From Solen grandis (taxonomy: Eukaryota > Mollusca > Bivalvia > Adapedonta > Solenidae): a DNA stretch of 64,000 nt. The DNA lies in assembly GCA_021229015.1 (NCBI GenBank), contig CM037780.1:67959587-68023586 (forward strand), written 5' to 3'. Numbering within the stretch: position 1 is the stretch's first letter; each line of letters begins with the position of its first letter. A program made the position numbers and the translations under genes. The notes under the pieces are model-generated. The model had not been told where the DNA came from. It saw only the letters and a program-made list of their open reading frames with translations, and searched no databases. Of the stretch, positions 1-13,410 are shown one piece after another.

Positions 1-2720
1 GTTAGCGTCAAATACACGAGTAAATTAAAAGAAAAGGTAGACATGCTAGTGGAAGTAGGTAAACATTAGGTGCCAGTTTTCTGGATATTCCATTGTGGTA
101 ATTCTCAACTGTGTGTTACTCATTAGCCGAACATGCTGGTGAGAGCGGCATGCTTGTAATTTTAAGAGAATCGTCCTCATCAATTAAAATTTCCTTCAAA
201 ACTGGCAATTCCAATTATGTACAACTTTGAAAAAATATAAAGTCTGTATAATTTAACGATTTTTGTCTTGTGAAATTTTCCCATAAGCATTTGAATGGTT
301 TTGAAGTTAGATGAAACTATGCGCACATAATAATTGTTTATTAATGTTCAAATGTTTGAACACAATACACGTATGGTCAAAGGGTTTCTATTGTTTCTGC
401 TTTCCCTTCGTCAATAAAGATTACCATTATCGAAATGAAAATGTACATGAGCACGACACTCATTATATTCTCAATTCTGGAATGAAAACCACCAAGTTGT
501 CAGAAACAATAATTATTTTGTCCAATATATTGCATTTACGCAGACTTTGAAAATGAGATTTTCAATGTATGTTACGTTATCTGTTGAAGAACATGATTGC
601 TAATAAACAACAACAAACAATCGAATATAGTTTTACACGTAAAGAATAAGAATATAAGCACTAAAACACGGCTACTTAAACCTCACGAGGATAAAATTAA
701 CCATATGCCTTTATTAGAACTTAAACATAACACATTTTAAGCCTACATTGTATATATTTAATCAAACAAAAAACACAAATATACCTGATATGTGTTGTTT
801 ATATTTAATTAAAACACTTTTTTTAACACCAGTTCTTTTTTGTAAAAGATGTAAAACAGAAGAGATTTGTTTATCCTGTTTGTACTTTAATCTTCGAAAA
901 GAATTTCAAACGGCATGACTGTTTAAACTCCCTCTGTATCCCTTTTCCAATTAAAATGCATTTTTTTTTGTCATTAAATAGACAACAGATAATACTGTTT
1001 ATATTTTATTCGAAGCGAATGGCGCTTTTTTCTATTTTATAGAAGAAAAATCACTGGGTTTCCAAACTGTTTTGTTGAATATTTATGACTACGTTATACA
1101 CTTGGTTCCACGTAATTACCCCTTTTGCTCATGTTTTATAATTACATCGCTGTTTTGTGCAATGATATAAACTTAAGAAATTATTCGAATCATCAGAATA
1201 TCTTGTGGAAAAAAAAATTCTAGCCATGTAGCTAACAAAACTGTAAGTTTTACTTTCAAATACTTATTCAAAAACGAAAAGTCTGTATTGGGTAAGAATC
1301 CCTTAGTATAATTATCATAATATTTTCGGTATCTCATTTCAAGGTAAAACAATTTTAGTGCCATGACTGTATGGGTCCCATAAACCACGAGGAAAGCTAT
1401 CAGTTTATTAAACATTATTTCTAATGTGATGGTGTTTTCTATTAATATTTGAAATTCTTTGAAACATATCCCTCTCGATATCCCCGGAAAAGGCATTTCA
1501 AACTCATATATTCAATGTAGTGCTTCAATGTCTATTGATTTTGAAGAATTGGAGACTTGGCTAAGTACATAAATAAATAGTCCTAATGACGTTTGATGAT
1601 AAATATTGCAAACATTACTCTTTCCACGTCAGTAATGAGAAATATTTAGAACAAACGGTGAGTGAAAAAGAAACCTATACCGATCATTTGAATTTCTGTA
1701 TGCAAAATTGAAACCGGGGCGCAAATAAAATTCCTATAGCATGGATAGACATGTATTTACAAAGTTTCACTTTTTCTAGTACAGAAGAACGTACTGTGTT
1801 ACCCTTGTATAAACGTATGTATATAACACTAGTTGAAGTAATTTCAGTTGAATCGTGATATATATAAACAACACAATCCGTTCATTTCATAACAACTTAA
1901 GTACAAACTTCTAAAAAATTGTAAAATACTCTATTATACATGAGCCAAATACTATACTAGCATATTTATCGTACATGTGTATTTTAAGACAGGTTATGTA
2001 ATTGTAACTGACTGCCAACATACACACATGTATACGCTCGTATAAGCTGGTAATAAAACTTTTAAAAGATTAAAAAAGGAAGATCATTTATAGTGAAATG
2101 CTGATTAACTTTTATGATCACCATGCGGTGACAGTATGATTATGTCTGTATTTAATGCTATACAAGTTTTTCAAATCAGTTCAATGCATTTATTATACAT
2201 AAATGCCCCCCTCAGCCCATATTAAAAAATAATGTTATTTTGTGTCATCTTCTTGCCTATATTCAATGAACCAATTCATCTTGATACATGTCTTATAATA
2301 GCTAAAATTTTAACTGTACTTATTATTATATAAATAATTAGTATCACCTAAAAAGAACATAAAATAAGATATGGCGTCTCTGACCCATTTAAAAAAGATA
2401 ATTATCACAAGTGCACACGTGTCTTATATCTTAACAAGACTTCGCAGTATGCATATTATGATATTGTGCCAATTTTCATCGATGTTAAGCAATTTAAGAA
2501 ATACAACATCGGTGGTTCTTTAACTGCCAAACTCCGAAAAAATAAAATAAAATGAAAATAAAAAAAAAAACTGTGAATTCGTATATTCTATAACATATGC
2601 AATTTTGACACACGTATAATGCATTCATATGCTAATTTCGATGGTTTCAAACGAGTTCCAATATAAAAAATAATGAGGAGTATAACTAGCCCAACAGTTT
2701 TTCACCCCTTCCGTTGTTCC
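1..2720. other. AT-rich DNA without recognisable gene
   Basis: I see no supported gene, repeat family or RNA here. The longest open frames (311-550 plus, 79 codons; 1173-1496 minus, 107 codons) have no recognisable motif, are rich in residues with AT-rich codons (I, K, F, Y, L), and are of a length expected by chance at this composition. Confidence 0.6.
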
Positions 2721-2757
2721 GTATGTATGTATGTATGTATGTATGTATGTATGTATG
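2721..2757. repeat. (GTAT)n microsatellite
   Basis: About nine uninterrupted copies of the tetranucleotide GTAT, ending 30 bases before a MITE insertion. Confidence 0.95.
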
Positions 2758-2790
2758 TTTGATAGGTTATATTTATATATGGTTATTTAA

Positions 2791-3023
2791 CCCTTTCCCT
2801 CATATAGACTCATTTTGACGCACTCAATAGGTACCACATAAAGCCTGATCTGCAGAAAGCCAAACTCAATCCTTACCAAATTTAATTGTAAAATCCTCAT
2901 TACCAGACCACTGAGGAGCAGCGAACAGCATAAAACCTGATCAGCCTGCGAGTTACTCGCAGGCTGATCTGGTTTTATGCTGTTCGCATAGGTCTTTTCA
3001 TGGTATCCTCTATGAGGGAAAGA
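2791..3023 (-). mobile_element. piggyBac-like MITE, copy 1
   Basis: A 233-base non-autonomous element. The left end begins CCCTTTCCCTCATA directly after TTAA (2787-2790); the right end is the inverted copy (TATGAGGGAAAG) but the right TTAA is degraded. The same element occurs in opposite orientation at 25900-26132, with TTAA on both sides. TTAA targets and terminal inverted repeats starting CCC are typical of the piggyBac superfamily; the assignment is inference because no transposase is present. The centre (2931-2987) is a near-perfect hairpin. A minus-strand open frame of 83 codons (2787-3038) lies entirely within the element and is not a gene. Confidence 0.8.
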
Positions 3024-4440
3024 GCAGAATAAAAGCATGTCAGAATATATTTCGTTGTATGAATAGATAAATATATACTGATTACGTTGAAAGAATTTTG
3101 ACTGAATTAAATGTTTTATATGTTAATAGCATGTGTATGTTTACATATTTTTTACCGATGTGCATTTGGTAATATTTTCTAGGACTTCCAATGTATGCGG
3201 GATCAATAAACATGTGAATTCGAGTGAGAAAATACATGCAAAAGTAAAGACTGTAAATAGCCTGATACGTTAACATGTAATAAATACATGTATTCATAGA
3301 TAATGTAATGGATAATATATCACTTATATCACTCTTGCATTATCATTGTTAACACATTGAAAAACTGAAGAATAAAAAAAGCGCTTACGTCGTTTTCCTT
3401 CTAATGTAACAAATAATCAACCATTCACATGATTACACTTATTTTAATCAAAGTTGTAAAGTATGAGAGAAAGAACGGGGAATAAAAGAATTACAAAACA
3501 TAAGATTCGGAAGACTTAATCATTATGCCTGATTTGATAAGAATACATTAATCTCTTTCATCCGTGTTTTATCTGTTCACACGTGTTCTTTGCATAGCCG
3601 GTATTTTCATTTATAAAAGTGAAAGACATGGATAAATGGATTGCGGTGAACATTAAGATAAAATCATATCAGGTGATATCAAAGTAATTTTAAGATTTGG
3701 CGTCCCGATTATTATATTAAATAAAATGAAATATTACAGAAATGCATAAAGATTTTAGTGTGGGATACGTGGTAAAATCTCACGAGATTTTCGGACGTTC
3801 GAAGAGACTTATCTGTGGCAAAAGCGCTGCAAATGTTGTTCCAAAACAATGTTATTCCCAGCTGCATTATCTTAGCATATCAACTACCTTTAGGAAACAA
3901 TAAACGTTGATATTTATCTTTTATTTCAAGCCATTTATTGAAATATAAGCGGTAAGCTGAAACGTTGATGAAAACAACTCGAAATATTTACCATTTAAGT
4001 TAAGCGTTTTATTCTAAAATTACGCTCGACTAATTGATCTAAGGAAAAATGAAAACATTTCTTTATGGTGAGTATGTTTTTGATAAATACCGTAACAATT
4101 CAATGTTAATTCAAGATCTAACGTTTTAACAGCTAAGCGGATAAATATTTATTCTAGGGTCTTGTACTACATTGGCGGATTTTTCAAAATTAAGTAAATG
4201 TGTTGCATTCCTTTCTTTTAATTTGATTATTATACTACATTAAACCTTGTTATTAACATTTGACACTATAAAGAATTTACTTTTGATGAAAGAACTGTTC
4301 AGGGTTTATTTATTTAAATTAATGAGTGCAAATGACGTGACTTTCTTTTTGAAATTAGTCATATAATAGATAAATATCGAGACATGTACAAGTACAACCG
4401 TATCAATATTCTCACTATATTGTGTTTGAATAATTTCTGA
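3024..4440. other. AT-rich DNA, nothing recognised
   Basis: No gene, RNA or repeat family seen. The minus-strand frame at 3082-3297 has no recognisable feature. Confidence 0.55.
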
Positions 4441-4466
4441 TTTTTTTTTTTGGGGGGGGGGGGGGG
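4441..4466. repeat. T-run followed by G-run
   Basis: Eleven T then fifteen G. Low-complexity, and prone to sequencing and assembly length error. Confidence 0.9.
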
Positions 4467-7400
4467 ATGTATAAATAATTAGCAATTATTCAAAAATGCA
4501 AAACAAATCCAATATATAGCTTTGTTTGTATACATATGTATAAGCACATATTATATATAGAAAAATAGATTAGAGATAAAGAAATAGAATACAAAAACTA
4601 AAAAAGTTAAACCAACCTGTATCAAAGGACAGTAAAACTGTGAGGGTGAAAAATAATATATTTCCCGTTCGATCCCAGGGCATATGAGGAAGCATGATTC
4701 ACGGCATAGTCCTTGCAAAATCTCATTCGTATTTAATTGAAATTCCTGACCATTTAAATCCAACACGGCCTTGAATCCATAACTAACACTTTATACATCC
4801 ATCGGGAGACACATTTATTCATTTAACACATTGTACGATTTCCATCACTCTACGTGATGCCAATGGTTAAACTTCACAAAATAAAAACTATTTTCACTCA
4901 GTCGCCGAACATGTAATAATCCAAAAAACTATATATGTTTCATATATACGCCTGTTTAAGTAGTTAACGCAGCCACACTCTATGCGACTTTAGTAGCTTA
5001 TTATTAATTTCGTAAAACGTCCGTTTCGGCGCAAGCGTACCCAGAGTATTTTCCAACACTCGCTGAGACTGTTCCCCACGCTATAATGTCGAGTAGAGAT
5101 CCGCGGTTATTTTTTCACAGCGTACAATAATCCGGAGTAACAGCGGCAGCGGTAGTCAACTGCTGCCCGATCCAGGTATGTGGGGATACTACAACTCTAA
5201 GCTGTCTCACTATGCAGGGAATTGAGAAGTCTGAATTCTGAAAAAAGAAAATGCAATAAGATCATGTTATCTCAAATTGCATACAAACATAGCATTTTAA
5301 AAGCATGGCCGCAATATATATATTTTTGTAAATATTTGAAACCAGTTTTGGGTTGAATGATGATTTTTTTATCATTATTTGCGTCTGTTTTCCAGCGTTT
5401 ACTTCAATAATGCATTGCCCGCATACACATGCTCTATCCATATCATGTAAATATTGGTTTAGCAGAAAATATTCTATGATATTAGACAACGAGAAATAAA
5501 CAGAGACTACCGAACTATTAAACGACTATCACTGAACTAGTAAATGTTTAATTCTACCGTGTCTCTACTGTATTTAGTTAAAGCCTTTGTTGATCACATG
5601 GTCCCATAAACTGGTGACAATCGTATTATTGTACATTATTGTTGATTACACATTCGATAAATATCTAAAAGACGTTGTCAACAAACTAAACTGACAATAG
5701 AAACAATATCATATTCTAATGATTATCGTAATCTCTTGGCGATTGCACATGAATAGATTCCAGTTTTTCAAGTGAATTAGATCAATCCAACGAACAGTAA
5801 ATAACAATCAAACAATCAAAATACGAACTTTCTCAGCTTTACATTGCAGCCTTTGAATTTGAACTTTGCGCTAACAAGTAATAATAGAGCGTCCCCAGTA
5901 ATAGCAATGAATTTCCAGCGTCTAGTACAAGCCACAGAAATCTTCGAGGTATTGGGCGATAAGAGGAGGAAACCGATAGAGCACATTTGATCGGAAATAC
6001 TACATGTAAACATGTAACACTGAAAACGAATAACGGATGTTGTTATCCTATCGGAAATACTGTCAGAGTTAATCAAGAAAAAATATTACTTTGGTAAACT
6101 TCGATGTATTGATTTATTTTGAAACTATATATTTATATCTCTGAAAATAAAAGTGAATTAATCTATCAGTTAATAAATGGTATGAAATTTCTCATCGCGT
6201 CATTCGCAAGAATTCGCTTTCATCGGTCATTCATTATTTGTAATTTAATGTTTAAATTACTTTTTGGTCAATATGTCTAACTTGAAATCATGATATACGC
6301 TCTCTAATGACGGAGTTTATGACCCTCGAGAAAAATCTTTATCATTTCTTTTTCTGTATTAGCTATGAAATTAGATCTAAACTTTCAGAATTCTTCAATG
6401 AAATAATTTGCCAAAATACACAAAACTAATTATTTTAATATATCGGCTTCCGAATCTCATAATGTGTTTCTTTAACCTGCCTCTGCAGCCGTGCTAAGAA
6501 GAATTAAAACTCACAGAAACCAGAGATTATTTTAATTTTAACGTGCTCTGGTAGGTAGGCAGACATGTCAAAAATGTGAAAAGCGAAGAACATTCTAAGA
6601 TATTAATGATCATTTCCATTTGATATGTGTGTTTATTTATTTTTTTTCTTGGAAAGATATTATTTTTCACTGTGATTAGATTTTCTGTCAGCAAAATCTT
6701 GCTGTAGATGAAAGGTTTAAATCAAGTTGCTGGCGCTTGTATAAAAAAACTCGGCCGAAAGTCTGCCAGGGCTCACTGGAATAAGATTATATCCAAAACA
6801 AACAAAACTCATTAAAACCTTGCAATTAATTGATCATCGGGGATTATAAGAAGGAATACCAAAAACATTTAATAATTTCTATAATTAAAACAGACTATTG
6901 CAACATTGATTGTAAACATGAAATGTTAATGTCACCAGCTTCTAATCAAGATGGCGTAAATGTCTCTGTTCATGGATAAGCCTTCCCCCCCTTTGAAATC
7001 GACGACAGTGAGAGACCCACGAAATTTTATGATTTCAAAGTAATAATGGTATACATTTTCACTTCTATAACACTGTCTTGTGAATGTCTGAGTTTAGAAC
7101 TTTGTAACACACAAACATAACTTTATCCTAATGAACAACTGATGAATCAATAGATCGATCAATCAATTAATCGACCGATCGATAGATAAATCATGGGAAC
7201 TTTAAACAAAGCATCCAATTAAAGTATAAAATAAAACCTGGCATATAAAGAATCCTTCATGCAAATAGTTCCCTGAAGCAGGCGATCCTGTGTCTATCGT
7301 TTTCCTTACCTCAGATACATTGTTAAACATGGTATTAATAAAGTTCACAGTAGGGCACCTTCATATACGCCCGATGGATGGATTTTTCCCGGCTTAATAA

Positions 7401-8388
7401 ATGTCAATATCATTTCCACGTGTAATTATTCATTTTGGTTTTTATTGGCGTCGAAATCATTGAAAACATCTCGGTACTTGTTCCTTTCCATGAGCACCTT
7501 TCACCCCGAGCTATAATGATTGCGGGAGACGTTCCTTGTAGGTGTTTTTTCATTGAAACTGGCAATCGGATCAGGAGAGGTAAAAACATCCATGCAATGT
7601 CTACGTAGTTCTGAAAGGTTGCACTGCAGCTTTGAAGAACTTTAATTGGACGCGGCATGATAACTTTAATTCAAGTATTTCACGCTTTCTCTAAATTGTT
7701 TTGATCTTTATAAACATGCTTTGATTGATGAAGATTTATTGCATTGTGGCCAATTATTTTTAAGCGTCTTGTTACTCCTCAAAGTAATTACGTATAACTC
7801 TAAATTCTTAAGCTTTTCGTACACTTTTTTCCTCATGGTAATTAATTATTCACTGCATATCCGAATGAATACGGCGTTGCATTTACGGAGGAGGTTTAAA
7901 AGAAAAGAAAACACCTAATTAGGCGAAGCTCGGTCATGACATATGTGATTCAATTTAACAGAATAAAAATCGAATATCTGCAAGACGGATTGTTCAGTAT
8001 TCGGTTAATATAAAGCACAGCATTCAAACTTATCCAGATTTACAGTTTGTTCAGGGACGAAACTAGACATATGTTGAGACAAATCGTACGTTTTGTAAAT
8101 TAAATTCTGTAAATGAAATAAGAAATCGATATATCAATAAGGCATGGTCCTTGGGAGTCCATGCAGGATTTATATTTGCTATTACATCGTCTGCAGTTGC
8201 CGTGTGTCTGTTTTAAAGTGGAGTCGTATATCATGTTCTATGCAATGTAAATAGTGCTGTTAGTTTTTTGAGGTTTCAACATGGCAAGGTAAAGCAACGA
8301 TCAATTGAGAGACTCGTACCTATAAAGCTGTACAATACATATAGTAGAATGTATAAGTGTGCAAATGGTTAATGCATGTCTTTGTAGA
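4467..8388. other. AT-rich DNA with two pockets of balanced composition
   Basis: No confirmed gene. Two pockets differ from the AT-rich background: 5010-5210 (balanced composition, contains the weak exon candidate listed separately) and 7430-7650, where several frames on both strands are open at once, which makes the 82-codon minus-strand frame (7410-7658) uninformative. Nothing else recognised. Confidence 0.5.
5121..5175 (+). other. weak candidate internal exon, product unknown
   Basis: A 55-base segment is preceded by a T-rich tract and CAG (TTATTTTTTCACAG) and followed by CAG/GTATGT, a good donor. Only one of its three plus-strand frames is open; it reads RTIIRSNSGSGSQLLPDP, phase 0 in and one base over at the end. 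It sits in a GC-richer pocket. There is no domain, no neighbouring exon that I can join to it, and short open segments between chance splice motifs are common, so this is only a pointer. Confidence 0.15.
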
Positions 8389-8415
8389 AGAGAGAGAGAG
8401 AGAGAGAGAGAGAGA
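8389..8415. repeat. (AG)n microsatellite
   Basis: About thirteen AG dinucleotides without interruption. Confidence 0.95.
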
Positions 8416-8500
8416 TTACATGCATTTACAGTATATTCCACACAGTTTACTAGTTTTTAAGAGAATGAAAACACCTATTAACTAGTATACAACTATATCA

Positions 8501-8573
8501 TTTCTTTTTATTATTATTATTTTTTTTTTTTTTTTTTATGTTGTTTTTTTTATTTTATTTTTTTCTTCTTTTT
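8501..8573. repeat. T-rich low-complexity tract
   Basis: An ATT repeat runs into long T-runs with occasional A, G and C. It may be a remnant of a retroposon tail, but no element body is recognised next to it. Confidence 0.85.
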
Positions 8574-8751
8574 GGTGATAAATGTTTAAATTTTCGATTA
8601 TCGATTATCCAATAACAAGTTTCTTTGGTAAACCAGTTCATGAAACCAGACATATGGCAGCATTAGTAACAATAAATTAAAAAAAAAATGTTTATGTTGA
8701 CAAATGTCAAAAACACTCCACAGGTTTTCCATTGTATCACTAGTGGTAATC

Positions 8752-8900
8752 CAGTTGAATTCGCTCTTTGTTTCATAACCTAGCCGGCATTCCCTCATTA
8801 CCTTAAGCGCTTTGAATTGTTTCATAATGATTCGGATCTAGGTTAACTTGGAGTGTTTCGTTACAGTGTAAACGGCTATGGTAATTATGCAAATTAACTA
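8752..8900 (+). repeat. dispersed repeat family D, copy 1 (internally deleted)
   Basis: Shares ordered blocks with 43176-43412 and 49144-49342: a left block around GTTGAA-TCGCTCT, a block containing GCTTTGAATTGTTTCATAAT, and a right block around CGGCTATGGTAATTATGCAAA. Compared with the 43 kb copy, the middle is missing. I do not recognise the family. The minus-strand frame at 8598-8825 runs through this repeat and is not a gene. Confidence 0.6.
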
Positions 8901-9085
8901 TACCAGCTTTTGAATTATCGCTACGTTAGACTGGCGTGATACAGAGACACAGTTACTCAGTCACAGTTTCATAACAGAGACACAGAAGCTGTTTCATTCC
9001 AGAGACGTAGAATCATGTATTCATCCATTAAACTTTCGAATCATTTTAATTAGGTCATCAAGTGACACGCGAGCAACAAGGTGCA

Positions 9086-9332
9086 TTAAGGGTCCTTGGC
9101 AGTCAACACAGTTCTGGCAATGAAGCGGCAGTATCCGTCAGCTTGGATCAATACATTATTCATTATAATTTTCATAAACTCGACTAACAAAGATTGATCT
9201 GTCAAATTTGACAAGCATGAAATCCCTTCATCAAGACTTATTTTCCCGGAATCTGATGGTAATTCATTTGAATTCGAATGAGATTTCATACTGTTTACAG
9301 TCGATGTTTGCGCAATATTGACATTAGTGTGT
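9086..9332 (-). other. candidate 3'-terminal exon, product unknown
   Basis: On the minus strand a pyrimidine-rich acceptor (ATTCTTTCTACCCAG) is followed by an open frame of one base plus 81 codons ending in TAA at 9086-9088. The open frame starts immediately at the acceptor and extends 14 codons beyond the first internal ATG (9289). The predicted stretch is serine- and asparagine-rich at first and then contains a mixed helix-like segment around SLLVEFMKIIMNNVL. An ATTAAA lies about 36 bases past the stop (9050-9045). No domain is recognised and the length alone could be chance. If real, upstream exons must lie further right. Confidence 0.25.
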
Positions 9333-12300
9333 CTGGGTAGAAAGAATAACTATCAACTTGTATCAGCCCAATTTAATTTTACGAAACCTTGATATGACTG
9401 ACTGTTATGGCTAGTAATATTGTTATACATATACATATGAAATTAATTACATTATCGCGTGTATAAGATATAGGATTGTCTGAAAAAATAAGTGACCTTA
9501 ACAATATTTGACTTCAGATTTGTGGACTATAGTTAAGACAATATGTACTCATACATAGACTTCTCAAAAATGACTTAAAAGAAACGGAGAAATTGAAAAA
9601 GCAACTTCAAAATTCTAAACGGAATGCTTAACCACCAGCGGATAACATTTAGCAACCCGGAACGATTTCATAAACAACACTTATTTTGCAGATAATGGAC
9701 ATTTTTTTATATGAATTCTTATGGGAAAGTCTAATATATATATAAGTTAAAATGTATGTAAAATAAAAATATATTCATATCAATATATATTGGTTCACTT
9801 TTTTAATTTGAATAGGTCATGGGGCTAAAACATTAAATTACAACTTTATTCATGTATTATGGATATAAGTATTTTAGCTTTGCCAAAGGAAGAAAACTGG
9901 CTTACATGAATTATCAGACTCATTTTTCAGAAAAGTTAAACAAAGAAAGAAAGTATAAGAAAAAGAAATGCTTATATAGAAAATACAAGGTCAAGTTAAT
10001 TGCATTCTCCAATAGCTTTGTCTACTGTAGTGGAGAGTCTGTCTCTCTAAGTGTTGGCATTTCTTGAAAATTTAAATAAAACGGACAAGGTGAATTCCCG
10101 TTGCTGAGATAGAAGTCATGCGTTCTGCTCGTGACGTATTGAATATTATTCATTCTGTTATTTTCCGTTAATGAATCATAGCAAACATTTATTTATATCA
10201 CATCAACAAAATATTTGCCTGTTTTTACATACTCCATCACATTGAAATATTCTCATTATGAGATTTCGATTTCAATTACTCAAGAATTTAAGTGATATAA
10301 AACGTTACACCCATTCAACATTTCTTGACATTCAGGTTAAAATGAGACAGATGCGGAAAGAGAGCAGGGTACATCCAGGAAAAATGTCAGTTTTGGGACT
10401 TGATTTTTAGTTAAGATATATATGTATATATTTGATAATTACTACCATATATAATAACACAAAACAAAACAAAATCTTAAAATTTGTCTGTTTGGTTATA
10501 GTCTTGCCTTTTATATTTCCATACAATCTGTGTCTGCATTTAATATTTTGATAACCAACTTAAAGAAATGATACATGAAAAAAATAACTTTCAAATAATA
10601 TGTAAAAATAAAATAATAATCTATTACTAATACTCATTTAATAAACTAGTCTTCTTCGTGGTCAGTAGTTAACAGAAATCTAATATTATCATAAACAGAT
10701 GTATGGCTAAACTAATAGAATCTAATCATTTCTAAAACGTAATCGACCTCACACACACACCGTCTCCACAAAAAATCTGAGCATACTTTGACGACAAGGA
10801 ACTATCTGCACAATACCAGAAGCTACTAAAGTAAGAACGGCTGCGACTGGACGATTGCAGTGGGAACATGCGAACCAAAGCAGAGTCCTTCAGCAATCTT
10901 TATATTCAACTTAAACCGTGACGTTAGGCTATTTCTGTCTCACGACTGACTTACACGCCAGACCAGAATTAAACTGTAGATGAAGCATGTGAGTGCTTTC
11001 ATTGGATGCTTAATTGCAATTCTTTAAGAAGTTATTTTTTACACACTGCAAGACAACTGTGAATATTTAATGTACATTATGGTACGTATATACGACGTAA
11101 TTGATAGACGTTAAAGATGTGTTGATATACCTGTCTATATAGCGAGCAATGGTTAATAAAAAAAAACAATATATAGCAGTCCTAGAAACGCTTAGCGATA
11201 CTCATCTTCTATGGTAAACCCATCCCAGTATGATTGTATTGCATAAATCCTGAACAACATGCGAAAAAAAATGTTGATGGATTCCCTATCGTGTAAAAGA
11301 ATGAGTTGAAGCCAGTCACGCAAACAGGAAAGGGATAAGGATGGACTGTCTATTAATTAATTCAATTAAATTCAGTAGAGAGAGCCAGTTTTTTCATTAG
11401 ATAGAATGCATAAGCAGTAAAGTAGTTTCCGATGTGTTTTGCGGTGTGCTACGGAGAAAAGTGGAAATCCATTAAAATAATTTATAGCGCCTCCTTGCCC
11501 TGATGTAACTTTACAACGATACAGATAATACAACCACTGAATTACATTTCATCAACAAATTTAATGATCGACTAGAATGACATCCAACACTTTGACTTGC
11601 AATCGTAGACGAAAAAGAAGGTATATAGAATGCGTCTAAAGTTCGAGAAAAAATCCCGCCATCATGCTTTGTGCTCGAAAGAACAGATGCCTATCAGAAG
11701 CGTATCATTTTATCGCCAGCACACCTACGCGATAATGAAGGAAAACGCTACAAAACAACAGTGGAAAAAGACTAAACAATGCCATCTGTAACACGATAAG
11801 AGTTATGTACAATTTATATGAAGAAAAACTGGTATTATAGTTTCTAGAGGCGTTAGTTTATGGATATGAGATACAGAAACATGTGAAAGTTTTATATTAT
11901 TAGAATTCGACAGAGTTGCATAAACTTATGATATTTGTGATTGTATGCGTTCTAAAATATTTTTAGTTGTCGACTGACACTTGATTTATTTGTCAATGCA
12001 AATTTTAGTAATCGTTTATACTTTAAATTCATAATTTCAAATATAACCGCTAACGTATTAAGAGTTTTTCACGTACGCAATACAGCTTTGCCTTTGAACT
12101 CGTAATATGGAACCGCCTCCGGTTGGTTGGATTGACAGTTTTAGGGCCTCCACTCACCAACAATCCGGTAAATGCTCCTCGATCCATCAATTTGCATAAC
12201 TAAACATGACGTAGCCAGTCGTCACCTTATATTTTTATAGGTCACGTAGATACTCAATATCAAAAGATCACGTTTGTTATTCAATATACTTTTCAATATA

Positions 12301-12339
12301 ATATGCAGGTTATACTGAAAACGAGTCTTCCTGAGCGGT
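9333..12339. other. AT-rich DNA, nothing confirmed
   Basis: No supported gene or repeat. Several short stretches (10740-10910, 11620-11780) have frames open on both strands because they are less AT-rich. On the minus strand near 11745 there is a strong pyrimidine tract ending in TAG, but the frame after it closes within 18 codons. The plus frame at 9852-10067 is not recognised. Confidence 0.45.
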
Positions 12340-13410
12340 ATGAAAATTATTGCTACTAAATTGTATGAACGATATAAAAATAGTTACAACTGTTAAAAAA
12401 AGGGCTTTTAATTTTAATATTGAAAAATGAATTATAAAAATTAAATTTATAAATACTTACAACCATAGTGTATTGACGATATGAAAACATGGCTGTCATA
12501 TTGTATGGACGATATGACATAGTGTATGGACGATATGAAAACATGTCTGCCAAATTGTGTGGACGATATGAAAATACTTACAACCATAGTGTATTGTCGA
12601 TATGAAAACATGTCTGTCATATTGTATGGACGATATGACATAGTGTATGGACGATATGAAAACATGTCTGTCATATTGTATGGACGATATGAAAATACTT
12701 AAAACCATAGTGTATTGACGATATTAAAACATGTCTGTCATATTGTATGGACGATATGAAAATACTTACAACCATAGTGTACTGACGATATGAAAACATG
12801 TCTGTCATATTGTATGGACGATATGAAAATACTTAAAACCATAGTGTATTGACGATATTAAAACATGTCTGTCATATTGTATGGACGATATGAAAATACT
12901 TACAACCATAGTGTATTGACGATATGAAAACATGTCTGTCATATTGTACGGACGATATAAAAACATGTCTGTCATATTGTATGGACGATATGACATAGTG
13001 TATGGACGATATGAAAACATGTCTGCCAAATTGTGTGGACGATATGAAAATAATTACAACCATAGTGTATTGTCGATATGAAAACATGTCTGTCATATTG
13101 TATGGACGATATGAAAATAATTACAACCATAGTGTATTGACGATATTAAAACATGTCTGTCATATTGTATGGACGATATGAAAATACTTACAACCATAGT
13201 GTATTGACGATATGAAAACATGTCTGTTATATTGTATGGACGATATGAAAATACTTACAACCATAGTGTATTGACGATATGAAAACATGTCTGCCAAAAT
13301 GTATGGACGATGTTATAAACATGGCAAACCATATTGTTCATGTTTGGACTTTATGAAAACTAATTGCTACATATCGCATGGACGATATGAAATAATTGCT
13401 ACCGAATTGC
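12340..13410. repeat. minisatellite with 67-base unit and 121/154-base higher-order units
   Basis: A tandem array built on the motif GACGATATGAAAA. Successive copies of the landmark CCATAGTGTATTG start at 12468, 12589, 12710, 12777, 12844, 12911, 13065, 13132, 13199 and 13266, giving spacings of 121, 121, 67, 67, 67, 154, 67, 67 and 67. The longer spacings arise from extra sub-units such as GTATGGACGATATGACATA. Interior copies are nearly identical; edge copies (12340-12395 and 13380-13410) are diverged and share ATTGCTAC plus AATTG, which interior copies lack. The minus-strand frames reported here (SYRPYTM repeats) are satellite, not protein. Confidence 0.92.

Noticed and set aside
1173..1496. 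107-codon minus-strand open frame
   Set aside because: No domain, signal peptide or splice context; at this composition a few frames of this length are expected by chance in 64 kb.
7410..7658. 82-codon minus-strand frame
   Set aside because: At least two other frames over the same bases are also open, so openness carries no information; no domain recognised.
12356..13096. Several minus-strand frames with repeated SYRPYTM and HVFISS phrases
   Set aside because: They are translations of the minisatellite; neither 67 nor 121 is a multiple of three, so repeats change frame.
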